NCBI GenBank assembly: GCA_963924555.1
Contig: OZ004596.1
Coordinates: 5,156,139-5,220,138 of the forward strand
Reading direction: 5' to 3'
DNA from: Crambe crambe
Taxonomy: Eukaryota; Porifera; Demospongiae; Poecilosclerida; Crambeidae
DNA: 64,000 nt
Shown: one piece after another, positions 1 through 16,222 of the stretch
Position numbering within the stretch: position 1 is the stretch's first letter
Layout: each line of letters opens with the position of its first letter
Notes under the pieces: generated by a model
What the model saw: the letters and a program-made list of their open reading frames with translations, nothing else
The model's database searches: none
What the model was told of the DNA's origin: nothing
Program-made: the position numbers and the translations under genes

Positions 1-2895
1 TCAAGAAGGCTCTCCCATCAGATCCCATCTCGCCTCCAGCAGCACCAATGAAGCAGGCGGGCCACCCATCGTCCCCCTGGACTCTAGCCCCCTCCTCTAC
101 AGCAGAAGTAGAACTGGCACACACTCCTCTGCTGACCCCCAAGCTGATAACGTTAACAGTACTAATGTGGCTGCAGCAAACAGTGTAGCAAGCTGTGTCT
201 CGGCTGACCGACACTCGTCTTTATCAGAGCAGAGAAAATCATCAGTATTACCAAAACCAGTGGGTCCTAGTGACAGTGAAGAATCAGTGATGGTGGATGT
301 AGCTTCTTTCATGAGGAACTACTCCCTGACTCGGAGTCCAAATAGGCAACTCAAAACTATGAGTATGTTTGTGGATCCTAATTTACATGTGGCCCCTCAC
401 CAGCAGTCTCAACGTAACCCCTATGTTCAGGCACACCCCGTCAGTAATAATCCCAACCTCCCTTCAGTTTCACCCTCTTCACCTTCTTCCCAAACAAGGC
501 GCAATAGCCCGCCACGTTTTCCTTACATATCCCCTCGGAGTTCCCCTCCTCCCCTTCCCAAGAGAGGCCCCAGACCGCAGAGTATGTTCATCAAGAACTC
601 CACAGCCATCAACACCAGCACTTCCAATACAGCAATAACTAACAGTATCACTCGCCGCCCTTTGGCAGATGGTAAAGCTACTGCTAGTAATAGCACAAAT
701 GGGAGAAGTGAACGCGAGCTGCCACTATCAGTGAGAAAAATCAGTCAGCCAATACTTGAACTTCCTTCATTGGATTCCCCCACTGCCACTTCCAATGATA
801 TCGGAAGCACCCATGAGCTCCCGTCTCCCGGAAACTTGGAGACTTGCTCGCAGTCGTCTTCGTCCTCTGCTCTTCACCAGGTTTCCATTGCAGCACTGGG
901 AAAGCCGTGCCCACGACGGAACAGCCTCTCCATAGAGGACGAACCAAAACACCTGCTCAGTGTTCAGGCAGGAAGAGGAGCAGGAGGGAGGGCAGGAAAT
1001 GAGAGAGTGAGAAAAATGAGTGCTCCTGCTCTTCCGAATGAAGTAGTTCCGGATAAATCTTTTATGAGGGGTCGTGGTTATGCTGTATCACCCACTAGTC
1101 CAAGGAACCTTGAGCTGGCTCTCGCTGCAAGTAAAGCTGGTGGTATTTTTTCTTCCACTCCAGAGATCAAAGAACTAGAGGAAGGTGAAATTGTGAGAGA
1201 GAAAGGGAGAACAGTGAAAGATTGTGATGGTGAAGAGGAGGAATTGAAAAGCAGTGCTGTTATTGATGAAGAAGGAGGGATAAAAAGAAAAGAGGGTGCT
1301 TCATTCATTGAAGCAGGGGCCATAGGGAATCTTTACGAGTCTCGGAAATCTCCAACAACCCCACCAGACATGAGGAGGGGTTCCTATGATACCAGTGACC
1401 AGTTGTCATTGACTTCTCCCCAACCTTCTAGTGCAACTGTTGCCACTACCGATCCTTCCTCCAGTGGAGACGTGCTTGACAATAAAGGACAAAACCAACA
1501 ACAGACCACTACAGAAATTTCTTTGGACACCCTTGAAGAACCAAATGATCAAGTCCTCTCCAGTACCCCAGCAGGGAATGATTCTGTACCACTTTCCCGG
1601 GAAGAAGGTGCCACCAGTCAGAGCAGTAACCACACTAACTTGAGCACTCACTCCAATTCATCTCTTGATGACAGGGATTCCAGCACACGTGCTGAATCGG
1701 CAATAAGTAATCCAATTTTCGTGGAAACCACAGAGAGTCAGGGATACAGCCAAACCACGATCCACACAAGTCACCCTTATGAGTATTGGGCAACCAACCA
1801 GCAAGATATCACAAACCTCAGGACACTCTCACAATATCCATGGTTTCATGGCATGATCTCCCGTAACAATGCTTCCCAGTTGGTCCTGACTGATGGTGAA
1901 GGAGGCACAGGTCAGTATCTGGTTCGGCAGAGCGAATCAAGGGAAGGTGATTTCGTGTTGACTTTCAACTATCACAACCGTCCTAAGGTGAGTAAGGGGG
2001 AAGTGGTCAATTAAATAATGACCTTTCAATATAGTTATGTCGATGCATATGTGGTCAAAATCTCCCACAGAAGTTATCACATGAAGCCAATAAAAAATCT
2101 GGTACCTCTGTGTATGCCCTGCTAATAATTATGATTACCATGTTGTTTCAATTCAGCTGTGGCCTACCTTATTTGGCAACAAAGTTGGGGATCACTCTGT
2201 GTTTGTTGCTTTTAATGTGGCTTGTGTAACTGAATCCGTTCGTCCTATCACTTTTTTTGTTTGGTATTTCAGAGAGCCCACGTATTGAGGATTTTTGATT
2301 TATAATCCACACAAATAAAAAATTGATTCAATTCTGATTCTTCATGTAGCACCTGCGCATGACTGTGGATGATACAGGATGCAATATTCAACACCTCTGG
2401 TTTGAGAGTGTTCCTGGCATGCTGGACTACTTCAAGACCAACTCTATCCCCTTGGAGTCATTCTGGCTCAACGATGACGTGAAACTCACCACATTCATCG
2501 ACCGCCAAGCGTCTGACGCATTCAGAACAACCACCGTCCTGAACATGGATCGATTGAATCGTGTTCCCCCTCGACGTTCCCGGTCCCTCCACCTCGGGAT
2601 ATCTCACTCAGTGGTGAATGGGTCTTCCCAACCCACAACGCCAAGTCCCATGACGGACCCAAGGGGGCCGGGGACCTCCTCTGCCTCGTCTTCGACTCAC
2701 TCTCTTCCTCACTCTCGAAATGCAGCGACTGGCTGGAGACAGATATTCCGCTCTCAGCGCTCATCCAGTGCTGGGAATGTGGGTAGGATTCAGAGAAGCC
2801 ACTCACACAATGCAGGCTCCATTCAGGCCACTGGTAGGGGGGCTACCTCACAACACAGTAATCATGAGAATGCCTATGTCTGGAGGAACTATTAG
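1..2895 (+). CDS. SH2B: SH2B adaptor protein, 5' partial
   Basis: Exons 2..1987 (open from the window edge, frame beginning at base 2) and 2350..2895; the GT-AG intron splits the SH2 domain. The visible 843 residues are a long Ser/Pro/Thr-rich disordered region followed by a C-terminal SH2 domain starting at [10 protein letters not shown], with the phosphotyrosine-binding arginine in YLVRQSES and the second half HLRMTVDD...IQHLWFES...IPLESFW. These phrases match SH2B1/2/3 closely, adaptors that link activated receptor tyrosine kinases and JAKs to downstream signalling. The PH and dimerisation domains expected upstream lie outside the window. The stop at 2893-2895 follows a tail ending in a tyrosine-containing peptide. 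The family is certain; which vertebrate paralogue it resembles cannot be said, and the ancestor probably had one gene. Confidence 0.9.
1988..2349 (+). other. SH2B intron inside the SH2 domain
   Basis: A 362-bp AT-rich intron with donor GTGAGT and acceptor ATGTAG. Nothing else is recognisable in it. Confidence 0.85.
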
Positions 2896-2899
2896 GCCA

Positions 2900-2925
2900 G
2901 TATGTATGTATGTATGTATGTATGT
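2900..2925. repeat. (GTAT)n microsatellite
   Basis: About six tandem TATG/GTAT units directly after the SH2B stop codon, in the presumed 3' UTR. The rest of 2926-3225 shows no coding signal. Confidence 0.9.
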
Positions 2926-3225
2926 GACCAACTACATGTGTAATGTGTTAGGACATAATTATCATGGCACGATCGATCATAGAAATTCAGTGCAGCAAGT
3001 TAAAACATTTTATTCACTTGTGTTTGGTTTTCATTTATCATGATTTTTTTATCTAATTGTTGCTATTGTATTACTGTGTTGTGTGTGCATATTATTTATG
3101 ATCCATCCATCCATCCCAGTGACTTGCCAATCAGGCAGTCCGTTTCTTTTTCAGGTCATACTTCATTATCATTCCATGTTTAACAATTTTGACCCTTGAC
3201 CTCGCGTTGTGGCTAAAGCCCAGGA

Positions 3226-3238
3226 TTTTGGCGGGAAA
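3226..3238 (+). promoter_or_regulatory. E2F-like site upstream of XRCC1-like gene
   Basis: TTTTGGCGGGAAA is a full match to the classical E2F consensus and lies 31 bp before the start codon of the XRCC1 N-terminal-domain gene. E2F sites of this kind drive S-phase expression of replication and repair genes in animals. Function here is inferred from sequence only. Confidence 0.6.
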
Positions 3239-3269
3239 GATAAGAAGAAACTCGAGTAATTCGCGCGCG

Positions 3270-5461
3270 ATGGCGCCCATTCCCATGAAAGCTGTCCTGT
3301 GTGTTACCTCTGAAGTAGGTATTCGCAGCTAGCTAGAGCTATTAAGCTAATAACTGTAGTAGCTAGATCTATACTATAGAGTAGCTAGCTGGACAGCTGG
3401 CTACTTAGCTATGCCTTGTTTTATATTTGAGGATGAGATGAACCCTGCTAGCAACCTCCTGTCTCCTGTGTCTGGAGGCAAGTGGCTGTGTGCTGAAGGC
3501 AATAGGAGCAGAATGGCTGAGGTAGTGGTTGAACTTGCTAAGAAGGCTAGAATCACTTCTTTGGAAATACGTACGTGAGCACAGTATCTAGTTAGCATAA
3601 TGTGTGTTGATAAGGTTAGTCTTTCGGCAATAATTTTCATGTAATACTCTTTTGGTAATGGTCATCAATATAACAAACTGCCTTGAGATGGCACTACATG
3701 AACACTCCCTTTTAGGAAATTTTGGTTCAGCCTTTGTTGAAGTGCTGGTCTCTGATTCGGGATCCCCAGAGGAACAATACATCACTCTTCTCCACATGAC
3801 AATGCTGATGTCTGTGCAAGAGTCTCGTACCAACAGAAACGGAAACAAGGTGATTGTGTGTGGCAGAGATAAACTCTCAACTCCTGCTCTCTCCAGAAAA
3901 TGGAACAGAGTGAAGATCCGTTGCGTCCAAAAGTATAACCAGGAAACTCAATTTGGCCTACGAACAATCGCATTTTTCACCGATTCTCATGATAAACGAT
4001 TAGAAGAAAATGTAACTTCGCCCAGTTCCTTCTTGCAACCAGTGCCTTCTTCACAATCGATATCCAAGACACAAAGCTCACAGAATGACCACCAGTACAA
4101 ATACCCGTCTCTACCTTCATCAGAATCTTTAGATGCCAGGACTTGCAAGATGGGTACACTTACCCCTGCAAGGAATGGAGTTACATCATCAAAGTCACTG
4201 ACTCCTAAACAGACACTGAAAGATCAGAATAAAAATGGAGAGGCTAGAGATGATTTCGAGTTTTCTGGAGTGGAGAAGCAATCTAGATTGTTCCGTGACT
4301 GCATCTACAGTAAGCCAGACGATCCCAATAGTGGCACCACCTCAAAGAGATCCAATCAAATACTAGAAAGAATAGCTGCTGAAAAGAACAAGTACAAAGT
4401 CAGCTCCACTCCCCTCTACAGTAGGAAGAACCTGTTAAAGAAAGATTTGCCCAAGGCGGAGGTGATGAGGGATTTTGTGGAGAGCTACAAGGATAAGAAA
4501 GGGAACATGGGCATGGCAGGGGCGTGTCGCAGGATGTCCTCACATGGTATGTATTGTACATGGTTATAATTTATTGTACATTGAAAGTAAGACCGCCAAT
4601 GTGTTCTCTTTGGAGAGATCTGAATCTTAGAGGTGATCTGCAAAGATGATCACAGTTAGCCCATTACTTAACCAAGATGTGCTCAGATCCGGAGCTTAAG
4701 AATATTTATAAGTGAACTTAGTATGTTTTTCATTTGGGTAAGGATAGTCAGTCGAGTTATATATATCCTTCTGAACATCTGATTTGATTTTTTTTTCTTT
4801 TTCAGATAACGACTATGAAATCGGTGAAGAACCTGAACAGACGTGGGGATGGAGCAAGTCCAAATGCCATGGGTCTGGCCGGGGAAGAAGAAGAGTAAGA
4901 AAGAGAACCAATGAGAGTAGTGGTGGTATCCTGCCATGGCTTAGCAAGAGAAAGAAGTTGGACAGCATGATTGAGTGCTGCTCGGACATCTTGAAAAGAG
5001 CTGGACATGGAAGCAGTAAATCTGCAGAAAATGTAGCTGAAGATTCCGAAGATGGAAAATCAATTATTGAGGTGACAGTAACTTACCAATACTTGTGAAA
5101 TCCCCCACCTTTGACCTTCTGCATCATGAAAGTGCAATGACCAAGTGCATTATAAAGCCTTGTGTGTGTTAGCTTCGTACCCAGGCCCGTTTTTTTCGTG
5201 GGGCGGACCTGGGTACGAGGCTATGTGTGTGTGTGTACACGCACGTGTGATATTTTTTCTTCTTCTTTACAGAATGATGAGAGAATTAGTGATTCAGAGT
5301 GTGTCACATGCAGTCTCCCTCAAGATAAAGACCTCTCCAGTTCTGAACCTAAATTTCCTCCCGACTTAGTAGAATGTCCATCATGCATGACTTTCTTCCC
5401 CGGTTATGCCATAGAGCTCCATGCCAGTAGCTGTGGAGACACAGCAATTGTGGTTGACTGA
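3270..5461 (+). CDS. XRCC1 N-terminal-domain protein with C-terminal zinc finger
   Basis: Exons 3270..3314, 3432..3570, 3716..4546, 4806..5071 and 5273..5461 join in phase to 489 residues. The first ~150 residues are an XRCC1 N-terminal domain: MAPIPMKAVLCVTSE aligns with the start of XRCC1, followed by ITSLEIRNFGSAFVEVLV and KWNRVKIRCVQKY. In XRCC1 this domain binds DNA polymerase beta in single-strand-break repair. The middle is low-complexity and basic, with RGRRRVRKR as a possible nuclear signal. No BRCT domain is present, unlike XRCC1. The last exon encodes CPSC...ELHASSC, a CxxC-HxxxC finger like UBZ ubiquitin-binding fingers. It is closest to the little-studied XNDC1 group. I chose 3270 because that exon restores the XRCC1-like first strand; an ORF reading from 3411 would lose it. 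Confidence 0.8.
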
Positions 5462-5757
5462 AATTTAATTTAAAAAGTGCATGCAATCATATGCATAGTG
5501 TATATAAACAACTGTAATAGCATCCATTCATCTTCAAATTCTTCTCCTTGTTGAACCATATGTTCTGCAAAATTAACACGCAAGGTTAAAGGAAAGGAAA
5601 GGAAAGGGGAGGGAATGAACTATGTATTTTAATTGGTTGGAACTCTGACACTTTAGGACCCCTGCAGAAGATACATAAGTATGCAGGCCAGGGTTGACAG
5701 TAGAGGATTTTGTGTTTCTGGGGGTCTCAGTGCATTGAGGTGTTTTGCTGTAGCTAA

Positions 5758-9973
<4,216 letters not shown>

Positions 9974-10110
9974 TCAGCTATTATATTATTTTTGCAGAGC
10001 GCTGCCATAGAGATGGGCGTGACTTAATTGGGGGGCGGTGCCCGTTTAGCTAGATGACGTACTTATAGACTGTCATGTCATGATGATAGTGTGAGCACAA
10101 CCATAATTAT

Positions 10111-10967
10111 TCAGAAGAGAACCTCAATCAATATTTCCAGGATTTTGAGGAGGGCATACCCAGCAAATTCAAGAGTATTTTTAATAGTTGTTTTGCTTTG
10201 AGTTCCTTTGCCCAGTGTTTCGCTGTAGTCTAGATTCTCAATAAGTTCATTCAGCTGTGGGTCATTGACCAGCAGCAGTGGGTCAGCATCAATCAATAAT
10301 ATGTTCTGTTTCTTCTCTGGATCCCAGTCCCACACCTGTGCATACACAGCATCAAGAAAATTCAAATTATGTTGGCAAAGTATATATGATTAGCTATGCC
10401 TGTAGACACAGCAGACAGACAAACCTAAGCACACCTACATGAAATTGGATCTCACTTTACACAGTGGCCATCATTATAGATGTCCCTAAAAATCATTATT
10501 TTAGTTTGAGAGGGGAAACCTTTGTAATACATTGTATTGGGATTCCATTCCTATTGAGTAGTTACCTGATATCTCTTAGTATCTTCAGGATCAGGCTCTA
10601 TTATGAATAGTTTATACTTTGTCTTATCATATCGCACATGTCCAAACACGCCGAGAGTGTATTTTCTCAAATTGTTGCTCATGAACAGAGGCACCACATC
10701 CAAGCCACATGACGCAGAGCTTAGCTCGTTATTCTCACAGGATGGATTTGAGTTCTGGTACGTAGGTGAAGCATACAGATCTGCATCACCTTCTTGTGAA
10801 ATGAGAACTACCAGTAAGAGTTTGGAAGATTCCAGAGTGTAATAGACAACATCTCCTGCAGAAACCTGGTCTGAGATGGACTGAGTGACAATATAGCCTA
10901 GTGCAGTGGAGGGCAGCAGTGCAGTAGTGAGGAGAAGAGGTAGCAACACCACTGGGGATGGTAGCAT
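10111..10967 (-). CDS. C6orf120-like (UPF0669) secreted protein
   Basis: Exons 10566..10967 and 10111..10335 give 208 residues. The start ATG at 10967 opens a hydrophobic signal peptide (MLPSPVVLLPLLLTTALLP). A beta-rich domain follows, with GDADLYASP, SASCGLDVV and LGVFGHVRYD, matching the UPF0669 family (human C6orf120, a secreted N-glycoprotein of poorly known function). The C-terminus ends in a hydrophobic helix (LLKILEILIEVLF), also seen at the end of human C6orf120. The mature protein is presumably extracellular or in the secretory pathway. It lies 137 bp upstream of SANBR on the same strand and divergent from the globin gene. Confidence 0.8.
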
Positions 10968-11479
10968 TACTTACACTAGCTAGGGTCTATGGGAATATTT
11001 AAAGAATCAATCAATAGAGAGTCACAGTACATTTAATACTAAGGCTATGCTAAGATACGCTATCTGTCAACAGTAACACACAAGTTACAAAATTAAGCCT
11101 GACTACCTAGAGAGGACCCACCTTTCAAAGCTTCACTACCTCCATGTATTATCTGGTAATGATCTCCGAGCGCGCTAGAGGGTGTGCGCGCGCGCGAATC
11201 TAGTACCTTTGCATTTGCAAGATTTTCCCACTAGAGTTTATAGTAGTCTTGCAGCACCTTTATAAGTAGCTAGCCTACCAACTGTCATGATAGCTGCAGA
11301 AATAATCCAGGTCTAGGAAGTGGCTAGTCAATACCTAAAGCAGACACAGTCTGACACTATTCAAGAAATAACTACTGAATTACCAACTACAAATAAGAGT
11401 AAGTTTTCTCTGTAACTAATATTTTCCCTATTTAAAAATGGGCTACAAAATTATCTAGTCTAGAATATCACAACTGAAA
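10968..11479. promoter_or_regulatory. Divergent intergenic region, C6orf120-like / globin
   Basis: 512 bp between the two start codons. It contains a short CG-rich patch around 11170-11200 with repeated CGCG, unusual in this AT-rich sequence, consistent with a promoter core. No specific factor site is claimed. Confidence 0.4.
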
Positions 11480-12785
11480 ATGGAAGACATTGAAATCCAA
11501 GCTCCGATAACGAATGGGACATCCAAAACTGCAAATTCTGAAAGACCAGTTCCTTCACTAACCCCTGAGCATGTCGAACTCATAAATTCAACGTGGGAAC
11601 CAGTAAAAGTAGATCTGGATGGAGCTGGAGAAATCATGTTCACAAAGTACGTCAATTTCTGCAACATGTGAATAGTTTGAGGGGCTGTACTGAAACTTGT
11701 AAATGTTTCAGATCTTGACCACATACCAATGATCACATAGTTCATTGGTTAATGATCACCGTACTTTCCACACCTACATTTCACACCACACTGACACACT
11801 CTTGATCATAAAATTTTCAGGAATGTAAACACGATCAAATTTAATTTGATTTATCAGTAACTCTTAAGTGCATGAATTTGATCATTGTATAAAGAAATTC
11901 AGATCCCTCCTGTTCAGATATAGATGCAAAATGTAGCTGAACCTGTGTAAGTTGCAACTTCCATTAGAATACTACCTCTAGCAGCTTCAATGGCCTCATG
12001 TCTAAATTATTGGTAATAGTATTGTGGTTTAGAGCAAGGGCAAAGTCTGAACCAGCTTCCTAAAAAAATTTCTGGAATGCTTAAGCACTTATCAAAGTTT
12101 ATACAAGATAATGAGCAAAACCATAATGGTGGAAAAAATTAGCCCTATTAGTTTAGCGACTTTTCAAACTACATTGGGTAAGGGTGACAAAAGACTGTGT
12201 CGCTAGAATCTGGTTCAGGATTACCTGCATGTGATTTCATACTAATTTCCATACCATCCATAGAATAATATCCTGCCACTGTACAGATCAACTTCTATGG
12301 GTGTATCAAAATCTGCCAGTTTTCCATGCTAGCTATGATAATCTTTTGTTTTTCTTACAACAGACTATTTGAAATAGCACCTCAACTGAAGGAGGCATTT
12401 TCCTTTAGAGAGGATAATCTGGAAAAAGACAACAGTGCTCTAATAAAACATGGCAAAGTGGTAATGGAGAGTATCGATTTGGCCATTGGAATGTTAGACG
12501 ATATTGAGACACTCCAAGAAACTCTGATAGACATGGGAGTCGTCCATAATATGAAAGAGATTAAAATAGACAGTTTTGGAGTGAGTCATTAAATTAGCTA
12601 GCTAGCTGCTGTCAGTCATACCTTCTCTTTTGTATAATTAGCCAGTTGCTGCAGCTTTAATATACACCCTTGAAACTGGACTGGGCGATAAATTCACCCC
12701 AGAAGCAAAGGACGCATGGATTACACTCTACACTATTATTCAACATTACATGACCATTGGGATGACAGAAGGAACTGATATATAA
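11480..12785 (+). CDS. Neuroglobin-like globin
   Basis: Exons 11480..11646, 12364..12580 and 12642..12785 join to 175 residues. It is a single globin domain after a ~25-residue N-terminal extension: LTPEHVELINSTWEPV (helix A), AFSFRED with the CD1 phenylalanine, LIKHGKVVMESID with the distal E7 histidine, GVVHNMKEIK with the proximal F8 histidine, and a helix H ending HYMTIGM. Spacing and phrases resemble vertebrate neuroglobin (KHRAVGVKLSSF, FTPATRAAW). Both haem-ligand histidines are present, so a six-coordinate haem is plausible. The second intron lies just before helix G. There is no signal peptide or transmembrane segment; cytosolic. Likely roles are oxygen or redox sensing rather than bulk transport, but this is inference. 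Confidence 0.88.
11647..12363 (+). other. Globin intron 1
   Basis: A 717-bp AT-rich intron (donor GTACGT, acceptor CAACAG). No coding or repeat content recognised. Confidence 0.8.
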
Positions 12786-13086
12786 CAATATAATATTACT
12801 CCACCATAACTATTAACAGTGAACTTATCTCTACAGTGTATTATAGTAATTATGAATAGTGAATGATTTCTTTCTTGTATCATGTTCTACCCGGTACCCA
12901 GATGTAAATTATTCTATGTTGTGAGTTTAGCTATTAGAATCAATTTTTAACCATCATTCAAGTTTTATTATTAATAGTGTTAAAAATGAATGACAATAGT
13001 CCACTGCAAGTTGTAGAAATGATATTGAATGATGTTATTTTAAACCAAAATCTTCAATGAATTCACTCTGGTCTTTTTCTACTTGC

Positions 13087-13092
13087 AATAAA
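13087..13092 (+). terminator. Putative polyadenylation signal of globin
   Basis: AATAAA about 300 bp after the globin stop codon, the first canonical hexamer seen downstream. Confidence 0.4.
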
Positions 13093-13754
13093 GACTCGTA
13101 ATGCATACGATACCTATAAAAAAAATTAAAAATCTTGACCCTTGACCCATACTAGTTCAGAGGCCAATCATTAGTGATACTTCTAATTGTAGCTAGAAAA
13201 TACTGGCCATACAAAGTGCACTCCTCTGGAATTCAACCCAGTGAAGATGGTGGTTAGTGATAAAAGACCCAACACTTGGAGTGCACTTGGACACCATCAT
13301 GTCCACATTTAACTGCTGCTTCCTGATTACATTAATTAATACAAAAATTCTAAGGAACCTAACATGGAGTGTTGAGATTTATACTACCTCTAAAGTCATT
13401 CTGGAAGAGGATAAAAATGAATGTGGTATATATTTATTATGCCAATTATGTATGCTATCAGTAAAAAAAGAAAATAAAACTAATTCATCAGATAGAATTT
13501 AGTTATGACTTGCAACTTCCTCTGGGAGATAACCAATAATATTTCTCTGATTTATTCCGGAAAGGGATCACAATAGGTGACACCGAATAGGGCACATAAA
13601 CTGGCACATTAGATAACCCTGAATCTATAGGAATGTGAGATATCTAATCTCGGCTACTACAAAAACATTAATACATCCTGTTCTGTGGATTGTAGCTACT
13701 ACTTTTTGGGGTGCGTCTTATCAGAATACCTTCTTTCTTTTTTTTTTGTTGTTT

Positions 13755-13850
13755 TGATAGATCACAACCACTAAACGCCACAAGAAAATGAATACCTTCC
13801 TTTTTTTGATAGATCACATTGCCACACTAAATGCCACAAGAAAATGCTAC
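13755..13850. repeat. Short imperfect direct repeat
   Basis: Two copies of a ~45-bp segment containing TTTGATAGATCACA and GCCACAAGAAAATG, separated by a few bases. A further CCACAAGAAAATG occurs at about 15989. Probably a remnant of a small dispersed element. Confidence 0.5.
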
Positions 13851-15434
13851 AATGCAACGGCATGTAAAGATAAGGAATTTTGTTGGTGGGTGTATTCCCT
13901 TTAAGAAGCATTATTTACTGTAGTTGGTCATGCCTGTGTGTTGCATGAGATTATCCATACCATATTATGCATAAACATCATTGTAACCATGCAGGTTCAC
14001 ACAGAGTATTAATTAATAATTCAGTGCTTGAAATAAGTGTCTGGACATGTTATTATTAGACAGAGGGGCAGATAAATGGGGAAATCTGTAGTGTGAAAAT
14101 AGACCCATTACACTATATAGAAGAGTGAACCCAACCACTTAAAGATCACTAATCACTAAAAATTATTATTGCATAATCTTGTGCAAATACGATTAGTGGG
14201 ACACATTTCCTGTTGGAGCCAGACCCACTACATTACCAAAGTGCCAGGACCCAACCGCTAAAATAACTGCCATACCATACTCATACCATAGCGGCAGGTG
14301 TGCAAAGGAAATTTTTTTTGCTCTGATAAATTGCATGTTAAAAATTTAATGTCAAAGAAGGAAGGAAGAAAGATATGTAATTTTTAGCATTAAAAAACCA
14401 TTTTCTCTAGAATTTTTTTCCACAATAAAACAATGAAATTTGAGCCTTGACCTTTATCAGGAGAAATGATTGACTTAATTAGTAATATAAATAAGACTAG
14501 ACTCTGCTCCCCAACAATAAGGGGCATATTGCCAGAAGAGTGTGGTGTTGACTAGAACAACTTTTATACCAGAATATTTTGATAGGCTTAAGTAATAACA
14601 CATGAAGAAAGCATGTACCTTGGAACAGGAGGCTCAAGAATGGTGAAAGTATAATGACCCACCTGGAGCAATTAAGGGAACTAAATATTCAATATCTCCA
14701 TTCTAAGTGGTCTCCAAAGGATGTAGTGGTCCATGCACCTGCTTACATCACTTTCTTAGTAGGCTTCTGGGATTTTTTTGGGATGAATTCTCATGCTCTG
14801 AAATGAAACCATACCCTAGAGTGTAGCCATTATACTTAAGATAATTTAATAACAGAAGCAGAAAATTTTTAAGTACCGTTTAGTGAAGTCACTAATTAAG
14901 TAGGTAATGTGTAACTGTGCCTCAGACTGGGTGGGTAATTAACTGATGGAATGACAGACAGGGTGGAGGAGAGGAGCAAATCACTTAAAAGTACTGAAAT
15001 TCCTACTATAGGAAGGACTATCGATAAATTGGTGTGTCTACATCCCATTTGTAGTCCAAAAAAATTTTAAGTATGCATTTTGACAAGAAAAAACTTGGCA
15101 GTTGCAAAGGAACTCAGCTGAAAAAATGACTGCAAATTCACATGGGTGCAGACAGGATGTAGCCGTATAAATCATCCCAGAGGTCATATTATAATCAAAA
15201 TTCTTATAGTAATTAAATCCCCAGAAAAATACCTAGAAATATTATATCAATATCCGGTGCTTATCCCCACAAGAGAGGTAAATGGGATGGGTGGATGGAT
15301 GGAATGGGATGCCTTTTTCACACCCTTCTCTTCTTTCTTATGTGGCTCCTCAAGAGGATTCAAAGGAAGTAGATGTAGTAAATAAACAAAGTAACCAGGA
15401 TGGTCTCATTTTAATTTTAATTTTTCACTAATAT

Positions 15435-15969
15435 TTACTCCTTGGCTTCAATACTTGTGTGGTTTCTAGTAATGTATAGAAATTATATAAATTTGCATGT
15501 ACCCACCCAAGAAAGCAAGAAAAGTCTGGAGATCCAACTCTTGAATAGTCATTCAAATTTACTACATCAAGTCACATTCATACCTTTCCAACTGCATCTT
15601 CCTTTCAGCAATGAGAGCCTGTAACTGCTGCTTCTGAGCGTCCCTTTCTTTGGCTATAGATTTGAGGTGGTTTCGAGCACCAATAGCTTTTATTTTCTCC
15701 TCTTCCACTCGCTTAGCAAGTCCATCCACTAATCCTATGAAGTTTCCTACCAACCCTTGAAATTCTCCAATTTCTGTAGGTGTGAAAGTCAGTATCAGTA
15801 TCAAGCTAGAGGAATATAGGTGTGTATTATTTAGAAACTAACTGTCAACAAATTCCTTGCACTCTTCCTTCAGCTCAATAGTTTCTGAAGCAATCTTGGG
15901 ATCAATGACTCTAATCTTAGACAGCTCATCATAATGAAAGCCTTCTAAAGGCTGTATAGGAACAGACAT
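15435..15969 (-). CDS. IFT20: Intraflagellar transport protein IFT20
   Basis: Exons 15843..15969 and 15584..15773 are clear; a last exon 15435..15465 is tentative. Total 115 residues. The protein is one long coiled coil: [53 protein letters not shown] and [16 protein letters not shown], nearly the same as IFT20. IFT20 is the IFT-B subunit that also works at the Golgi to sort ciliary membrane cargo. Human IFT20 has 132 residues; here the conserved C-terminal EYE...FIDQF helix was not found. The proposed terminal exon gives only [10 protein letters not shown] and stop, so the true end may lie elsewhere. It is divergent from HFM1 with 253 bp between starts. Confidence 0.85.
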
Positions 15970-16222
15970 TACCGCACCAGATAGATACCACAAGAAAATG
16001 TATACAAGCCAGTTTCCATGACAACTAAAGTTAAATTGCTTTTGGCGCGCGCAGCTAATTTTTTGCGGTCACATTACGTCCAGCATGCAGCAGCTGATGA
16101 GGAGATAAACACTTACAAACTCAACCAATGTGTGGCTGACTGGCTGCTGCATGTAGCTTCCTTGTGAGCCACTGAAAAGGAGCTGGACAGGAGCTTACTG
16201 TGTACACTTTAACTATCACAGT
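15970..16222. promoter_or_regulatory. Divergent promoter region IFT20 / HFM1
   Basis: 253 bp between the two start codons. It carries an E2F-like site at 16040-16052 and CG-rich sequence, so shared regulation is plausible. Confidence 0.5.
16040..16052. promoter_or_regulatory. E2F-like site between IFT20 and HFM1
   Basis: TTTTGGCGCGCGC matches the E2F core TTTSGCGC. It is ~70 bp from the IFT20 start and ~170 bp from the HFM1 start. Confidence 0.5.

Larger units (their letters stand above)
12786..15434. other. Gene-poor AT-rich interval
   Basis: About 2.6 kb between the globin stop and the tentative last IFT20 exon. It contains only short ORFs without recognisable motifs, T- and A-rich runs, and a partial direct duplication near 13756-13850. 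A perfect 11-bp inverted pair (AAGTGCACTCC / GGAGTGCACTT) lies at about 13217 and 13276. No gene is called. Confidence 0.6.

Noticed and set aside
5573..5757. Continuation of SANBR in another frame beyond the last exon
   Set aside because: The frame GGIFSRLEAQF with stop at 5758 matches the family tail; the other frame is unrelated.
13257..15385. Short ORFs of 79-81 residues in the gene-poor interval
   Set aside because: No motif, no splice partners and composition like the surrounding AT-rich DNA.
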